DNA from: GCA-003244245 sp050699515
GTDB taxonomy: Bacteria > Actinomycetota > Actinomycetes > Mycobacteriales > Pseudonocardiaceae
NCBI GenBank assembly: GCA_050699515.1
Contig: JBOHFF010000139.1
Span: forward strand, 7,971-71,970
Direction: 5' to 3'
DNA length: 64,000 bases
Part shown: piece by piece, positions 34,374 through 49,301 of the stretch
How positions within the stretch are numbered: the stretch's first letter is position 1
Layout of the letters: every line of letters begins with the position of its first letter
Program-made: the position numbers and the translations under genes
The notes under the pieces: model-generated
Database searches by the model: none
Told to the model about the DNA's origin: nothing
The model's input: the letters and a program-made list of their open reading frames with translations, nothing else

Positions 34374-34987
34374 AGAATCCATCGACGGGACGTGCGATGA
34401 TTTCCGACGATGAAAATCACGCTCCGTCCAGAAAATGCTAATCGAGAACTCCCGGTAAATTTCTTTCATATGGTTGCCTGTGACGTCCCGTATCCTCGCG
34501 GCCAGGAAAAGACTCGAAAGACCCTTATTAAGATAAGAGGGGCCAAAACGTGAACAGTCGATCATGGCACCATGCTTGATCAGTAGTTGCGACACGAACG
34601 ACGCATGGCTAACAGCTCCTCGACTAATCTTGAGACTAATCTGATCTGAACACCGCCGGTTGCCTCGCTGGCCTGGCTTCAACGCAGCGAGGAGGTCTCG
34701 GGACTCAGCCGCCCGCCTCGGCGATCAGAGCGCAACGTCGGTGGCTCGCTGCCCTCACCGCCCGAACCCACCCGCACCTCCCACCTGTTGATCTTACTGC
34801 CCTGCCCGTGAGACGCTTGGACGCCAGAACAGGGCGGTACCCGTCGCCGACTCCGACCTCTGGACACCCCGTTAGTACAGGATTCAGGTTCTGGTATATT
34901 GCGCACACACCGACGTAGTTGCTGGGACGTCCAGGCCCGGCCGTCGTCGGTCGCTATCCACCGGCTACATCTCCAGGACGGCTAGAA
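34374..34987. other. Intergenic stretch within the cassette
   Basis: The longest minus-strand frame (34323-34682) overlaps the methyltransferase and has no recognisable features. I see no conserved RNA fold. It probably contains the promoter for the four downstream genes. Confidence 0.4.
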
Positions 34988-36862
34988 GTGAAAATTTATC
35001 CACGCCAGCGCATCCTCGACATCTGGCGAGCAGTCGTGAGCAGTTCATTCCGCAACGGCAAATGGATCTGGGGTGGTAGCGACGGGTCTAACTCGATCAG
35101 CGACGCTGAGCAGCTTTTGTGCCTGTTGTACCCCGCCACAGCGATCGACACACTCGCTCTCGACCGGCCAGACGCCATGGCCGATGACGTATTGAGCACA
35201 CTGCGGCAATTCTCCGAGAGTCGCAACCAAATACCCTATGTCATCATCGATGTTCTTGCTCAATACATGGTCAAATATACCGACGACAGCGGGGATCCCA
35301 TTTTTGCGGGAGGTGGTTACCTCCGGAGCCACTCCGGCCCCGATGAGGCCGGAAAAATTGGAGAGCGCCTCAAACTCTCGGAGAAGCAGAGCGCGCTGGA
35401 CATCGTCGATGCGTATTCCATGTCAGTGACCCTGTGCCTAGCCGCCTTGGGATTCATTGACGTTTATTCACCGACTGTGCGTCGCCCCGAACAGAAAGCG
35501 AAAGTCAGCGAGCTGAAGGAAGCCGCCAACAGAAGACTTACGGCGGCCATGGTCGGGCTCTTGCGCAGCTTCGTGGTGAATACTGTAGACCCGGAGGAGC
35601 CAGCCGGTAAACAGATACTGAGAATGGTGAATCAGACTGATGCGCAGGATCCGGTCATTCTGGCGAAACTGCGTGATCGCCTTGCTCGAGTACGAGCTAG
35701 GTTACGCGATGACGTGAGGATTGGTGTTGCCCCGGAAATCGGCCTCGAAGACGAAAACATGCTTTTCGAATGCGGCTGGTCTTGGGGAATCACGGGAAAC
35801 GCCGTTCCGATCGACTTCGTGAAAGGGGAGATCGCCAGCCGGGTTGGTGCTGCGGACGATCGACCCTACCTCTACTTCACCGTTGTGGCTCTCGACGGAA
35901 TCAGGGACCTGAGTTCTGCACGAACCCGTGAACTTGGACTACTCGATGAAGAGCAACGGCGTCTGGCAGACGCTTTACAGATCCGCTCGAGTTTGACACA
36001 GCGGTACTGGGCGACCATTGCACGCTTCGGTGAGGAGAGATGGCCGTTGGAGGACATACCCTGGCGAACATCAGACGGCATGGAATCAGAATACTACAGT
36101 CTCCTCGTCTCGTCTGTTCTGGTCGAGGACCTGGTCAACTGGCAAGCGACCGATGATGACCTGACCCGAGCAGTTACCGTCCTCGAATCTTTGGCCAGCC
36201 GCGGCAGGATCACCAGTAGGGTGATGAGTGACGACCCTGCCGTGTCTCTCCATGTTCCAGGTGTCCATATGACGCTGACGAACACCGCAGACCTCGGCCC
36301 GCAGCTTTACTGGAAGGTGGCCGACTTCGCGCCACTGCTTCTCAAACGCTCTCTCCAAGCTGCGCGATATTCAGCCAACGTCAATGCCCACGATCGGCTG
36401 ATGGCCATTGCCGAAGCGACGATGGATCATCTCGCGCGGCGACAATTGAGTGGTCCGGTAGTAGCCGGGTTGTGGGACGACCCTGCCGCTCTCTTCTCTT
36501 CGCGCGACGTCAAGTCACCCAACGGAAAACCATCCTGGTACTTCACAGAGCGCGTAGTTGAAGGCCTGGTTACGGCGGCGAAAACATTCGAGGAGCCGCC
36601 CCTGCGCAGCCGGCAGATGATCACTACCGCCTTGGACCTGCTCAACGAGGCCGAACACCTATTGAACCAGGAGATGCTGGAAGCCGGTGCCGAAGAATAC
36701 ACAAAGATGTACGCAAGCCTCCAGGAGACAGAGGCGAAGCTCTCGCGGGCTCGGCGAATCTTGAACGAGCGCCCCGGTACCGCTAACGCGCTGGCACTCG
36801 AGGCACTCCAAGAACTAGACCAACTGGCGGTTGCGCGTCTCGATGCGGCGAGGAGTAACTAG
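34988..36862 (+). CDS. SCO2524-family protein (large helical protein)
   Basis: About 624 residues from GTG 34988, chosen because VKIYPRQRILDIWRAVVSSSF is the natural family-like start; the frame extends to a TTG at 34919. It matches, from memory of the family, the S. coelicolor SCO2524 group: IWGGSDGSNSISDAEQLLCLLYPAT, RNQIPYVIIDVLAQY and FAGGGYLR. It is predicted mostly alpha-helical, without membrane segments, with a helical, coiled-coil-prone C terminus (EAGAEEYTKMYASLQETEAKLSRAR). Biochemical function is undescribed. It ends one base before the next gene start, so the operon is tight. Confidence 0.75.
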   Translation: MKIYPRQRILDIWRAVVSSSFRNGKWIWGGSDGSNSISDAEQLLCLLYPATAIDTLALDRPDAMADDVLSTLRQFSESRNQIPYVIIDVLAQYMVKYTDDSGDPIFAGGGYLRSHSGPDEAGKIGERLKLSEKQSALDIVDAYSMSVTLCLAALGFIDVYSPTVRRPEQKAKVSELKEAANRRLTAAMVGLLRSFVVNTVDPEEPAGKQILRMVNQTDAQDPVILAKLRDRLARVRARLRDDVRIGVAPEIGLEDENMLFECGWSWGITGNAVPIDFVKGEIASRVGAADDRPYLYFTVVALDGIRDLSSARTRELGLLDEEQRRLADALQIRSSLTQRYWATIARFGEERWPLEDIPWRTSDGMESEYYSLLVSSVLVEDLVNWQATDDDLTRAVTVLESLASRGRITSRVMSDDPAVSLHVPGVHMTLTNTADLGPQLYWKVADFAPLLLKRSLQAARYSANVNAHDRLMAIAEATMDHLARRQLSGPVVAGLWDDPAALFSSRDVKSPNGKPSWYFTERVVEGLVTAAKTFEEPPLRSRQMITTALDLLNEAEHLLNQEMLEAGAEEYTKMYASLQETEAKLSRARRILNERPGTANALALEALQELDQLAVARLDAARSN

Positions 36863-36863
36863 C

Positions 36864-37775
36864 GTGCTGGTCTTTGCAGCGTCAGATAAGGGTGGTACAG
36901 GCCGGACGGTCACGGGTTGTAATATCGCATACCGCCTGTCGCTCCAGGGTAAAGACGTCTCTTACCTTGATTTCGATTTCGGGTCGCCAACCGCAGGGGC
37001 GATCTTCGAGATTGGTAAATATGAACGGGGGATCGACCACGGCGGACTCCACTCCTATGTGGAGGGTACAGTGGGCGACACTCATAGTGTCGACGTCAGG
37101 GCTAACTCCGACCGGCGTGGACTTCGTACTCTGCAGCCCAAAGCTGGCCGCTTGGTCTTTTATCCCGGGAATCGGGGAGGTGCCGAGTTCCCCTGCACAT
37201 CAGAAATGGTGGAGCGATGCGTTGAACTATTTCGACGACTGGAACAGGAATTTGAAATATCTGTGATCGACCTTAGCGCAGGTCGATCCTACGCCGTCCA
37301 GATAGCACTCCAAGCAACAGCGAAATCAGTACTCCAATCGGTGACTGCCCGCTGGCTAGTGTTTCATCGCTGGACCAGGCAACACATCATGGCAGCTAAT
37401 GGCCTCGTGTTCAGCGATTATGGCGTGCTTGAACTCGGCAAAGAGGTCGGTCATGATCCTGAAACGTTACGAAACTCGATTCGATTTGTCCGTACCGCGG
37501 TGCCCGATCTCAAATCTCCACTCACTGCGGACCATGCGGCCCAGTCGAAGTGGTTGCGGACCTGTCACGAAGATTTGAAACAGTTAGCTTTGCGTCGCAA
37601 GCTCGGCTACAGCGCCACCCTAGGCGAGACCCCGATGGAGCCGGTTCTGCAATGGAGAGAGCAGGTGATCCTGGACGCGGACGTGTCCAGTAACATTGCC
37701 AACAAGGGCACTGTCGAAGCGTTCGAAAAATTAGCCCTCAAGTTAACCGACGAAGCAGCGTGGGAAATTTTGTGA
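36864..37775 (+). CDS. SCO2523-family ParA/MinD-like protein with variant P-loop
   Basis: About 303 residues from GTG 36864 (GAGGAG eight bases upstream). The N terminus MLVFAASDKGGTGRTVTGCNIAY is a deviant Walker A in which the signature lysine K9 is kept but the catalytic P-loop lysine is Arg14 (KGGTGRT rather than KGGxGKT). VSYLDFDFGSPTAG follows like the switch I/A' motif and VIDLSAGRSYAVQI like Walker B. Nucleotide binding is possible; hydrolysis is likely altered. It overlaps the next gene by GTGA. Confidence 0.8.
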   Translation: MLVFAASDKGGTGRTVTGCNIAYRLSLQGKDVSYLDFDFGSPTAGAIFEIGKYERGIDHGGLHSYVEGTVGDTHSVDVRANSDRRGLRTLQPKAGRLVFYPGNRGGAEFPCTSEMVERCVELFRRLEQEFEISVIDLSAGRSYAVQIALQATAKSVLQSVTARWLVFHRWTRQHIMAANGLVFSDYGVLELGKEVGHDPETLRNSIRFVRTAVPDLKSPLTADHAAQSKWLRTCHEDLKQLALRRKLGYSATLGETPMEPVLQWREQVILDADVSSNIANKGTVEAFEKLALKLTDEAAWEIL

Positions 37776-38758
37776 ACAGCATGGACGCGGATACTTATAG
37801 TGAGGCGACTGCCCGTGAAAATATCCGCGCGCTCCCGCTCTCACACCTTTCGATCGAAGTAGGCCACTTCTACATGGAAGATCTCCTCAGCGACCAGGAG
37901 CGGATCCGTACGCAATTCCAGCGAGTGAGGCCCTGGATCGCAACGTCAATCGCTGCCGTCGAAGCCGGCAGCAACAAACCCCGTGTGAGCACCTGTTTTC
38001 TGATCGATGATTATTTTCGGAACGACACAGACCCCGGAGAGATACTCGATAAGCTGATCAAGATTGCAGATGATTGCGGGGTGCAGATCGACTATGTAGC
38101 GCGTGAAGCGGGCTGCTGTGTCGCCGACGATGTGCCGCTCGCCGAACTCACCGCAGCGAAGCTGCGACCGGAACCCTCGCCAGGCAGTAACGGTTCCCGC
38201 CCACCGACGTATGAGTCGGGATGGTTATGCAATGGCGAACGATCGCGGGAACCCGTCGAGCAGGCAATGCGGGCGCGGCCATGGCAACCTCCGCAGGAGT
38301 TCGGCAAACGACAACACTCGATTTTTGTTGATCTCGAACTGTGGAAGGACGCCACCACACGAGTCAGCGATGAATCGTTACGCCAACGGACCTGGTCCTG
38401 TCCCTTCCTCGCCTCTGTCTGGCAACTGCTCCGCCTCGGGATGCTCCGTCACTACGGCGAGGCCGTGGCCCTACCTCACACATGGCCGCTAGGAACCGAC
38501 TGGCCGGATCACTGGGACCAGCTACCCCCGGTGATCCGGCTGAACCCACACGCGAGTCCGTTTGCCGCCTACCGAACGATATCGATTTTGCCGCAGTTCT
38601 ATCTCCCGATCGAGAACGCAGTCCGAGTCATTCTCGGCCACCTCAGCGTGGACGACAACATCGTTGATCAAATCGTGGACCGAGCGGCAAAAGAGGGGGT
38701 GAGGGTATCCCGAAGCGTTATCGACAGGATCTCCCAAATCTTCGTCGAAGGATCATGA
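37772..38758 (+). CDS. SCO2522-family protein
   Basis: About 328 residues from GTG 37772 (GTGA overlap); ATG 37781 is an alternative. The sequence LPLSHLSIEVGHFYMEDLL, RVSTCFLIDDYF and VQIDYVAREAGCCVADDVPLAELTAAKL fits the family named after S. coelicolor SCO2522, always found with SCO2521/2523/2524 homologues. No catalytic motif is recognised; a central linker rich in Pro/Ser/Gly precedes a second domain starting RQHSIFVDLELWKD. Confidence 0.75.
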   Translation: MNSMDADTYSEATARENIRALPLSHLSIEVGHFYMEDLLSDQERIRTQFQRVRPWIATSIAAVEAGSNKPRVSTCFLIDDYFRNDTDPGEILDKLIKIADDCGVQIDYVAREAGCCVADDVPLAELTAAKLRPEPSPGSNGSRPPTYESGWLCNGERSREPVEQAMRARPWQPPQEFGKRQHSIFVDLELWKDATTRVSDESLRQRTWSCPFLASVWQLLRLGMLRHYGEAVALPHTWPLGTDWPDHWDQLPPVIRLNPHASPFAAYRTISILPQFYLPIENAVRVILGHLSVDDNIVDQIVDRAAKEGVRVSRSVIDRISQIFVEGS

Positions 38759-38759
38759 G

Positions 38760-39725
38760 ATGCCCACGGTGTTGGTTGTAGGTGAGGTTAGGACCTGCCT
38801 ACTCCATAACGAGGAACCACTCTCGCGAGCCGCAGTGGCCCAACTTCTCGAACTCGTTCCGGGGCAGCGCGTGCTCTCTGCGGACCGGCCGATCGGGCAC
38901 TCGGTCTCGCCACAGCTGACGGTCGGAGTCGACTGCCGGCTGGCAGCGACGTCTTCCAAGATCCGGGCCCGAGGCATCGGCACTGTCACCTCCTATGCGT
39001 TGATCACAGCTGGTCTGGTACTTCAGAGCTCGGCCAAGGCGGACGTACGGCGCGCCGTAGCGGATCAACGTCTTACCTGGTCACACTACCTTGCGCAGCC
39101 TGGAGCGATCGAGGTGATCATCCGACCTGACACTGTAGATCTCGCTACGAATCTGGCTACCGGCTATCTCACCGACACCTCGCCGATCGACACCCTCGAT
39201 CTTGGAGCAGTGAGTGAACACCTCATCGGCGACGTCCAGATGCGCCCGCAGCTCGACCACATCACCTCCGTTCGGGCACGCCCCACCCGAGTCCGCTGGG
39301 CTGCGAGACTCAGTGACTCAGACACTCCGAGTGCGCGTGTGCACGTCGTGGACGACGTCCTTCGTACGCTTGAGCTCACAGTGCACGAAGACCAACTCGG
39401 CCAGGCGGCCCGATTCTGTGAGGACTTCGCGCTGCATGACTGGCTGCTTACCACCCTCGGCCAGATCATCGAGCAAGCTAATCGGACGAAGGCCGCGGGC
39501 GGAGAATCGATTGAAATCCTCAGCCCTGTTATCGAGCGTCTTCTCCACCTGTGGATGCCCGGTGCTCATGTGGACCCGGTGATGCGCAGACTTTGGGGCG
39601 CGCTTGAACAACGGCCAGGATTCAGCCTCCAATGGAACGCCCAGGTAGCGCGAATCCGAGACCAGATTGCCCTTCAGACGTTACAAGCATTGCAGCAGGC
39701 CAAAAATAACAGCCTCGAATGGTGA
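38760..39725 (+). CDS. SCO2521-family protein
   Basis: 321 residues; ATG one base after the previous stop, with GAAGGA upstream. MPTVLVVGEVRTCLLHNEEPLSR and RGIGTVTSYALITAGLVLQSSAKADVRR match the SCO2521 group. No membrane segment or known motif is visible. It is the last gene of the cassette. Its 3' end faces a convergent channel-like gene 38 bases away. Confidence 0.75.
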   Translation: MPTVLVVGEVRTCLLHNEEPLSRAAVAQLLELVPGQRVLSADRPIGHSVSPQLTVGVDCRLAATSSKIRARGIGTVTSYALITAGLVLQSSAKADVRRAVADQRLTWSHYLAQPGAIEVIIRPDTVDLATNLATGYLTDTSPIDTLDLGAVSEHLIGDVQMRPQLDHITSVRARPTRVRWAARLSDSDTPSARVHVVDDVLRTLELTVHEDQLGQAARFCEDFALHDWLLTTLGQIIEQANRTKAAGGESIEILSPVIERLLHLWMPGAHVDPVMRRLWGALEQRPGFSLQWNAQVARIRDQIALQTLQALQQAKNNSLEW

Positions 39726-39763
39726 CCGATACCGGAACGGCCAACCGATAGCGAAAGCAGACC

Positions 39764-40576
39764 TCACACCCGGAACCAACGTCGTACCAACAGCGCGAAG
39801 AAGATACTCAAAGACACGGCTCCGGCATAGCCTTCCACGATCAGGAGGATCCAGGAACTGCGCGGCATCCCCTGCGTATCGCCCACCCCCAACGGATTGA
39901 GAAAATTAATAAGACACATATAGAGACTGTTGATAACCGATTCGGGTGAGATCAGAGCGAGCACGAGGCTGAAACCCGCCAGTTGGACGACCACCCAACC
40001 GAGCAGGCGATAGGGCTGGTAACCATAACCACACAAGACGGCAGATATCGTCTCCAGCACTTTGATTCCACCTCGATCCCGTGCGCGGTGCCGGGCTCGG
40101 GACCGCGCGAGCAGGCATTGGTCCCGGTTGCGATGGTCACCTACTTGTAGGTATAACCCGGCGGCTCGGTCGAAGGCGAGAGCGGCATGCGATGGAAGCC
40201 TGTCGGCCATGAAACCTGCACCGATACCCTGCAAGATTCGCGCAAGCCTCGAATTCTGATCTTGGGTGAGCCGTAACGGTCCGCGGAACTCGGTCTCTGC
40301 GGCCAGCAGAGCGGTGATTAACAGACGTGTCCTGTCTTCTGGCGAGGGATCGGCCACAGTTGAGTAGAGGTGGGTGAAGACGAGACTATCACGCCTTCTC
40401 GGCCCCGGCGGAACGTAGCGTTCAAGCACATCCGCAGCGTAATTTTCAAACGTGTTGAGAAGCTCTGGCTCATCAGCGCGCAGCGTTCCCTGCGAACGGG
40501 ACTCGTCCAGCATTTCGACGTACTTGTTCGCTCGACGCGTAATCGCCGTAGTCATCGACTCCACGAATTCCGACAT
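39764..40576 (-). CDS. Ion-channel-like membrane protein with helical N-terminal domain
   Basis: About 270 residues from ATG 40576 (AGAGG upstream). The N-terminal 170 residues are helical, with a TPR-like LAFDRAAGLYLQVGDHRNRDQ. The C terminus has two transmembrane helices flanking SLYMCLINFLNPLGVGDTQG, which aligns with the pore loop of two-TM potassium channels (T-x-G-Y-G-D replaced by PLGVGDT). Selectivity is probably changed or lost. It is convergent with the SCO2521-type gene, so its link to the cassette is positional only. Confidence 0.6.
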   Translation of the reverse strand: MSEFVESMTTAITRRANKYVEMLDESRSQGTLRADEPELLNTFENYAADVLERYVPPGPRRRDSLVFTHLYSTVADPSPEDRTRLLITALLAAETEFRGPLRLTQDQNSRLARILQGIGAGFMADRLPSHAALAFDRAAGLYLQVGDHRNRDQCLLARSRARHRARDRGGIKVLETISAVLCGYGYQPYRLLGWVVVQLAGFSLVLALISPESVINSLYMCLINFLNPLGVGDTQGMPRSSWILLIVEGYAGAVSLSIFFALLVRRWFRV

Positions 40577-41404
40577 CAGCAACCTCTGTTACTTGTGGCA
40601 TCTTATCGGCTCAATGTATCCCGGACCTGCGCGTCACCGCTGTTTCTCCATTTTCCACTTATACCATGCCGTGCCAACTTCCACAACAGTGAACATTGGA
40701 ATACCTCGACAATCTCGATCATTATTCCAGCTTGGAGTGGTCGAGCCCGGCGGGCCCCAGTTGGGACGTCTCTTTCTTCTTGATAGTCGAGGGACAGGGA
40801 AGGATCGGCGACGAAACACCAGATGATGCCCCCGTCGGTGCGAATACGGCGGAGTCCTTTCGCCTCCGATCAATCATATCGCACTCATGGCGCGCGGTCT
40901 CCTCGCCGCACAACACGTCCTCGGCACGCAGCGCGATGGTCATCCGGTCGGCACAACGGTGGCCAGCAGTGCCGCCATGTCTCGGTCCGGTCAGGTGCCA
41001 CGGTCGGCTCCAACCGTGATCACATACGGCCGGGGTCATTTGCCGGTTTGCGATCAGCCACCCGTGATGACCACAACGACGCGAACATCGTCGCAAGGGC
41101 CGCGAGATGATTACTGAGTGTCACATCGGAACCCGTGTGGCGGGTCCAACTGTTGCTGCGGGTAAAACCGGCAGACGGCACCCCCGGTGGGTATCATGCA
41201 AGTTAGCAGCTCGCGATGCCAGGGAAGGCGTCCTCGTACCCCGGGAGGGAACCGGCACGGCCTGCACTCCGCGGTGCGATGGCCGCCGCACCACAAGTGA
41301 TAACTACTTGGTAACCCGCTGAGGTAATCTGCGGATTACCGCAGATGGGTACACGTCGTCCCGATGCGTGTATCGAGCTGAAATCGAGACGACGGGAGGT
41401 GCCC
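40577..41404. other. Long intergenic region upstream of gltB
   Basis: About 830 bases with only short overlapping frames lacking family features. Several GC-rich stem-forming segments occur between 41130 and 41290, but they do not match a riboswitch I can name. The border between the AT-richer accessory block and the core gltBD operon lies here. Confidence 0.45.
41326..41345. promoter_or_regulatory. Perfect palindrome upstream of gltB
   Basis: ATCTGCGG (41326-41333) and CCGCAGAT (41338-41345) flank ATTA, 60 bases before the gltB start. It could be an operator or leader hairpin. It is close to a GGTAAC/GGTAAT motif, but the spacing does not fit the classical GlnR box. Confidence 0.4.
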
Positions 41405-45943
<4,539 letters not shown>

Positions 45944-45968
45944 CTCTGCCGTGCACAGCCCTCCTGTT

Positions 45969-46028
45969 CCCGAACTCAACAGCAGAGCTGTTCTGGCCGT
46001 CGCTCAGAGCTCTGCTGTTGAGCTCGGG
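45969..46028. repeat. Palindromic repeat, copy 2, between gltB and gltD
   Basis: cccgaactcaacagcagagc (from 45969, arm ends 45989) is inverted at 46008-46028 with a single mismatch over 21 bases and an 18-base loop. The core ctcaacagcag/ctgctgttgag is identical to that of the repeat at 13192-13254. It occupies most of the 114-base gap inside an operon, where a terminator would be unexpected. Confidence 0.75.
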
Positions 46029-46057
46029 AGACTCAACGCATCGGGGGGAGGGCTGCG

Positions 46058-47509
<1,452 letters not shown>

Positions 47510-47533
47510 CGGCCCGCGCCGACGCTCGGGCGA

Positions 47534-47740
47534 TCATGCCATCTCCTGTGCGGGGTGGTGCACCGCCCGCATGGTGTACAGACGCGGGGAGGCCTTGTCA
47601 GCGATGGTCATGATCTCCTTCATGTGCTCCTGGGTCTGGCGAGCATCGACTGGAAGTGCTCGGCACTGGCCCACTGTGCGTAGTTCACTACCGTGGTGCC
47701 GTCCTCGCGCGTCCACGCTGATGGTGGTCTTGGGGGACAT
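47534..47740 (-). pseudogene. Antibiotic biosynthesis monooxygenase-like gene with compensating frameshifts
   Basis: The minus frame from ATG 47740 reads MSPKTTISVDA and ends QTQEHMKEIMTIADKASPRL..., but the middle about 60 bases make sense only in the +1 frame (REDGTTVVNYAQWASAEHF then QSMLA), the hallmark ABM-domain segment. An insertion near GACGCGCGAGG and a deletion near GCTCGCCAGACC restore the frame. The product as written would have a scrambled core. Either two sequencing errors or a decaying gene. Confidence 0.6.
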
Positions 47741-47812
47741 GTCATTACACCCTGGTGTCGAGACTCGCCAGTTATCAGTGCTACTGAATAGCGTTTTCGC
47801 TATCACCAAGCT

Positions 47813-48124
47813 ATGGTGGAGCGCGTGAGCGAGACGATCAAGCAGTCCGAGCTGCGCAATAACAATGCGGAGATCATGCGGCGAGTGGCTGCCGGGGAGT
47901 CGTTCACCGTGACGGTGCACGGCCGGCCGGTTGCTGACCTGGTACCGCACCAGCGGCCTGGCCACCGCAGGAGGCGCCTGGTTCCGGCGGCTGAGTTCGA
48001 CGCGGCGCTCGCTGAGCTGGCCCCCCTCGACGTGCAGCAATGGAAGCGGGACCTTCAGCAAGCGGACGACGTCTTCGGAGACGACGCTCCGATCGATCCC
48101 TGGGATGAGGCCGGTAAGGCGTGA
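47813..48124 (+). CDS. Phd/YefM-type antitoxin
   Basis: 103 residues; start 47813, or GTG 47825. The N-terminal SETIKQSELRNNNAEIMRRVAAGESFTVTVHGRPVADLVP is the Phd/YefM DNA-binding fold, and the acidic C terminus (DVFGDDAPIDPWDE) would wrap and inhibit the toxin. The stop overlaps the toxin start by GTGA. Confidence 0.87.
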   Translation: MVERVSETIKQSELRNNNAEIMRRVAAGESFTVTVHGRPVADLVPHQRPGHRRRRLVPAAEFDAALAELAPLDVQQWKRDLQQADDVFGDDAPIDPWDEAGKA

Positions 48125-48537
48125 CTGGGTCAGGACCCACAGCACGCAGGGTGCTCCTCGACACCTCGGTCATCATCGAGCCGCCCCCGCGTGGCACGGC
48201 CTCGTTCGCCGATGTCGTGAGCGTCAGCGCCGTCACCGTCGGCGAGCTGCACTACGGAGTAGGCGCGAGCCTGGATCCGATCGAGCAGCTGCGTCGCCGG
48301 CAGCGACTGGGGCTGGTGCTCGACACGTACGACGTCCTGCCGTTCGACGCGCCGGTAGCCGAGTTCTACGGCCTGCTCGCCAACGTCGTACGCCAAGCCG
48401 GACGAGACCCTCGACCACGCAGGCTGGATCTGATGATTGCCGCCACCGCCGTCCGGCACGGGTTCTCCCTGGCGACCCGCAACGGTGCCGACCTCCGCCA
48501 TCTCGAGCAAGTACTCACTGTGATCAACGTGGACTGA
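48121..48537 (+). CDS. PIN-domain (VapC-type) ribonuclease toxin
   Basis: 138 residues. The acidic catalytic residues are visible in VLLDTSVIIE, TVGELHYGV and RRLDLMIAATAV, with a final ATRNGADL. Coupled to the antitoxin, it forms a complete, apparently intact VapBC-like module. Confidence 0.88.
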   Translation: MTGSGPTARRVLLDTSVIIEPPPRGTASFADVVSVSAVTVGELHYGVGASLDPIEQLRRRQRLGLVLDTYDVLPFDAPVAEFYGLLANVVRQAGRDPRPRRLDLMIAATAVRHGFSLATRNGADLRHLEQVLTVINVD

Positions 48538-48931
48538 CGGCTTGCCAAAAGGTGCCACACTGGCGCCGGCGTCGGATCGACGCGCACCGACCACTTCGTC
48601 GACGAGACCGACCATGTCGAGGCGGTCCAGCATCCCACACCGTCATGAGCAAGCCGTCAAGATCCTGTACCCGAACTTTCCAGTCGTTCATGGCTCTCCG
48701 AAATCAATCGAGTCCTGGAGAAGTATCTAGCCGGGCTTCGCCCCATCCCGATGGCGTGTTCCCTGGTTGGCTTGCCCGTGGGCGCTGTCCATGAACTCGA
48801 CGCTATCGACGTTTTTTCGCTTGAGAAGGTCGCTGGTGTCGAGTTCACGGCGCCCGGCAACGGCACACCCGCGAAGTTCGACTCAACCCGCACAGTCGAC
48901 TCGAGATTGACGGCCCTGCCGCCTAAGCCCT
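48538..48931. other. Region without a recognisable gene
   Basis: Open frames on both strands are short or low-complexity and match nothing I recognise. Confidence 0.4.
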
Positions 48932-49298
48932 CTAACTCACCTGGGGACTGGCGATCACGGATCGACGGCCGAGCCGCACCTGCCGATCGGCGTTCAGGCA
49001 GTGCCGCAAGGAATTGAAGTCGACCCAGGTTTCCCAGTCGTCCGCCACCACAAATGACACCATACCCATCAGCCACACCACAATGAGGGTGCACCAACCG
49101 AACCATTGGGTAATGGTCACCGCGGCGAGGATGCCGACATAAACGAGGAGGAGCAATAAAAGTGATTCTTGCAATAATAAAACGCCGTAATCCGTCTTCT
49201 TTTGTTCTAATAAAAAATAGCACGACCGGGTTCATCGCCGCTGTCAGCAGTAAGGTGGCAAATGCGAGCCATGCCAGCCATCCCGGTCCGAGCGGCCA
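48932..49298 (-). pseudogene. Small membrane protein gene, probably frameshifted
   Basis: Two minus-strand frames carry consecutive hydrophobic helices. From about 49298 one reads WLAWLAFATLLLTAAMNPVV and LFFIRTKEDGLRRFIIARIT; the next frame, from about 49174, reads LLLLLVYVGILAAVTITQW then FGWCTLIVVWLMGMVSFVVA. Joining them at a TTTT run near 49165 gives a three- to four-helix membrane protein of about 120 residues. It starts right after the NACHT-type NTPase gene, which itself ends in a membrane helix. The 80-residue second part could also be a separate small gene (ATG-like start 49174). Confidence 0.4.
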
Positions 49299-49301
49299 GG
49301 A

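Noticed and set aside
34323..34682. Minus-strand 119-codon frame
   Set aside because: Overlaps the methyltransferase gene end and shows no ribosome site or domain.
41130..41290. Possible riboswitch upstream of gltB
   Set aside because: GC-rich stems are present, but conserved cores of the SAM-IV, cobalamin and c-di-AMP classes I looked for are absent.
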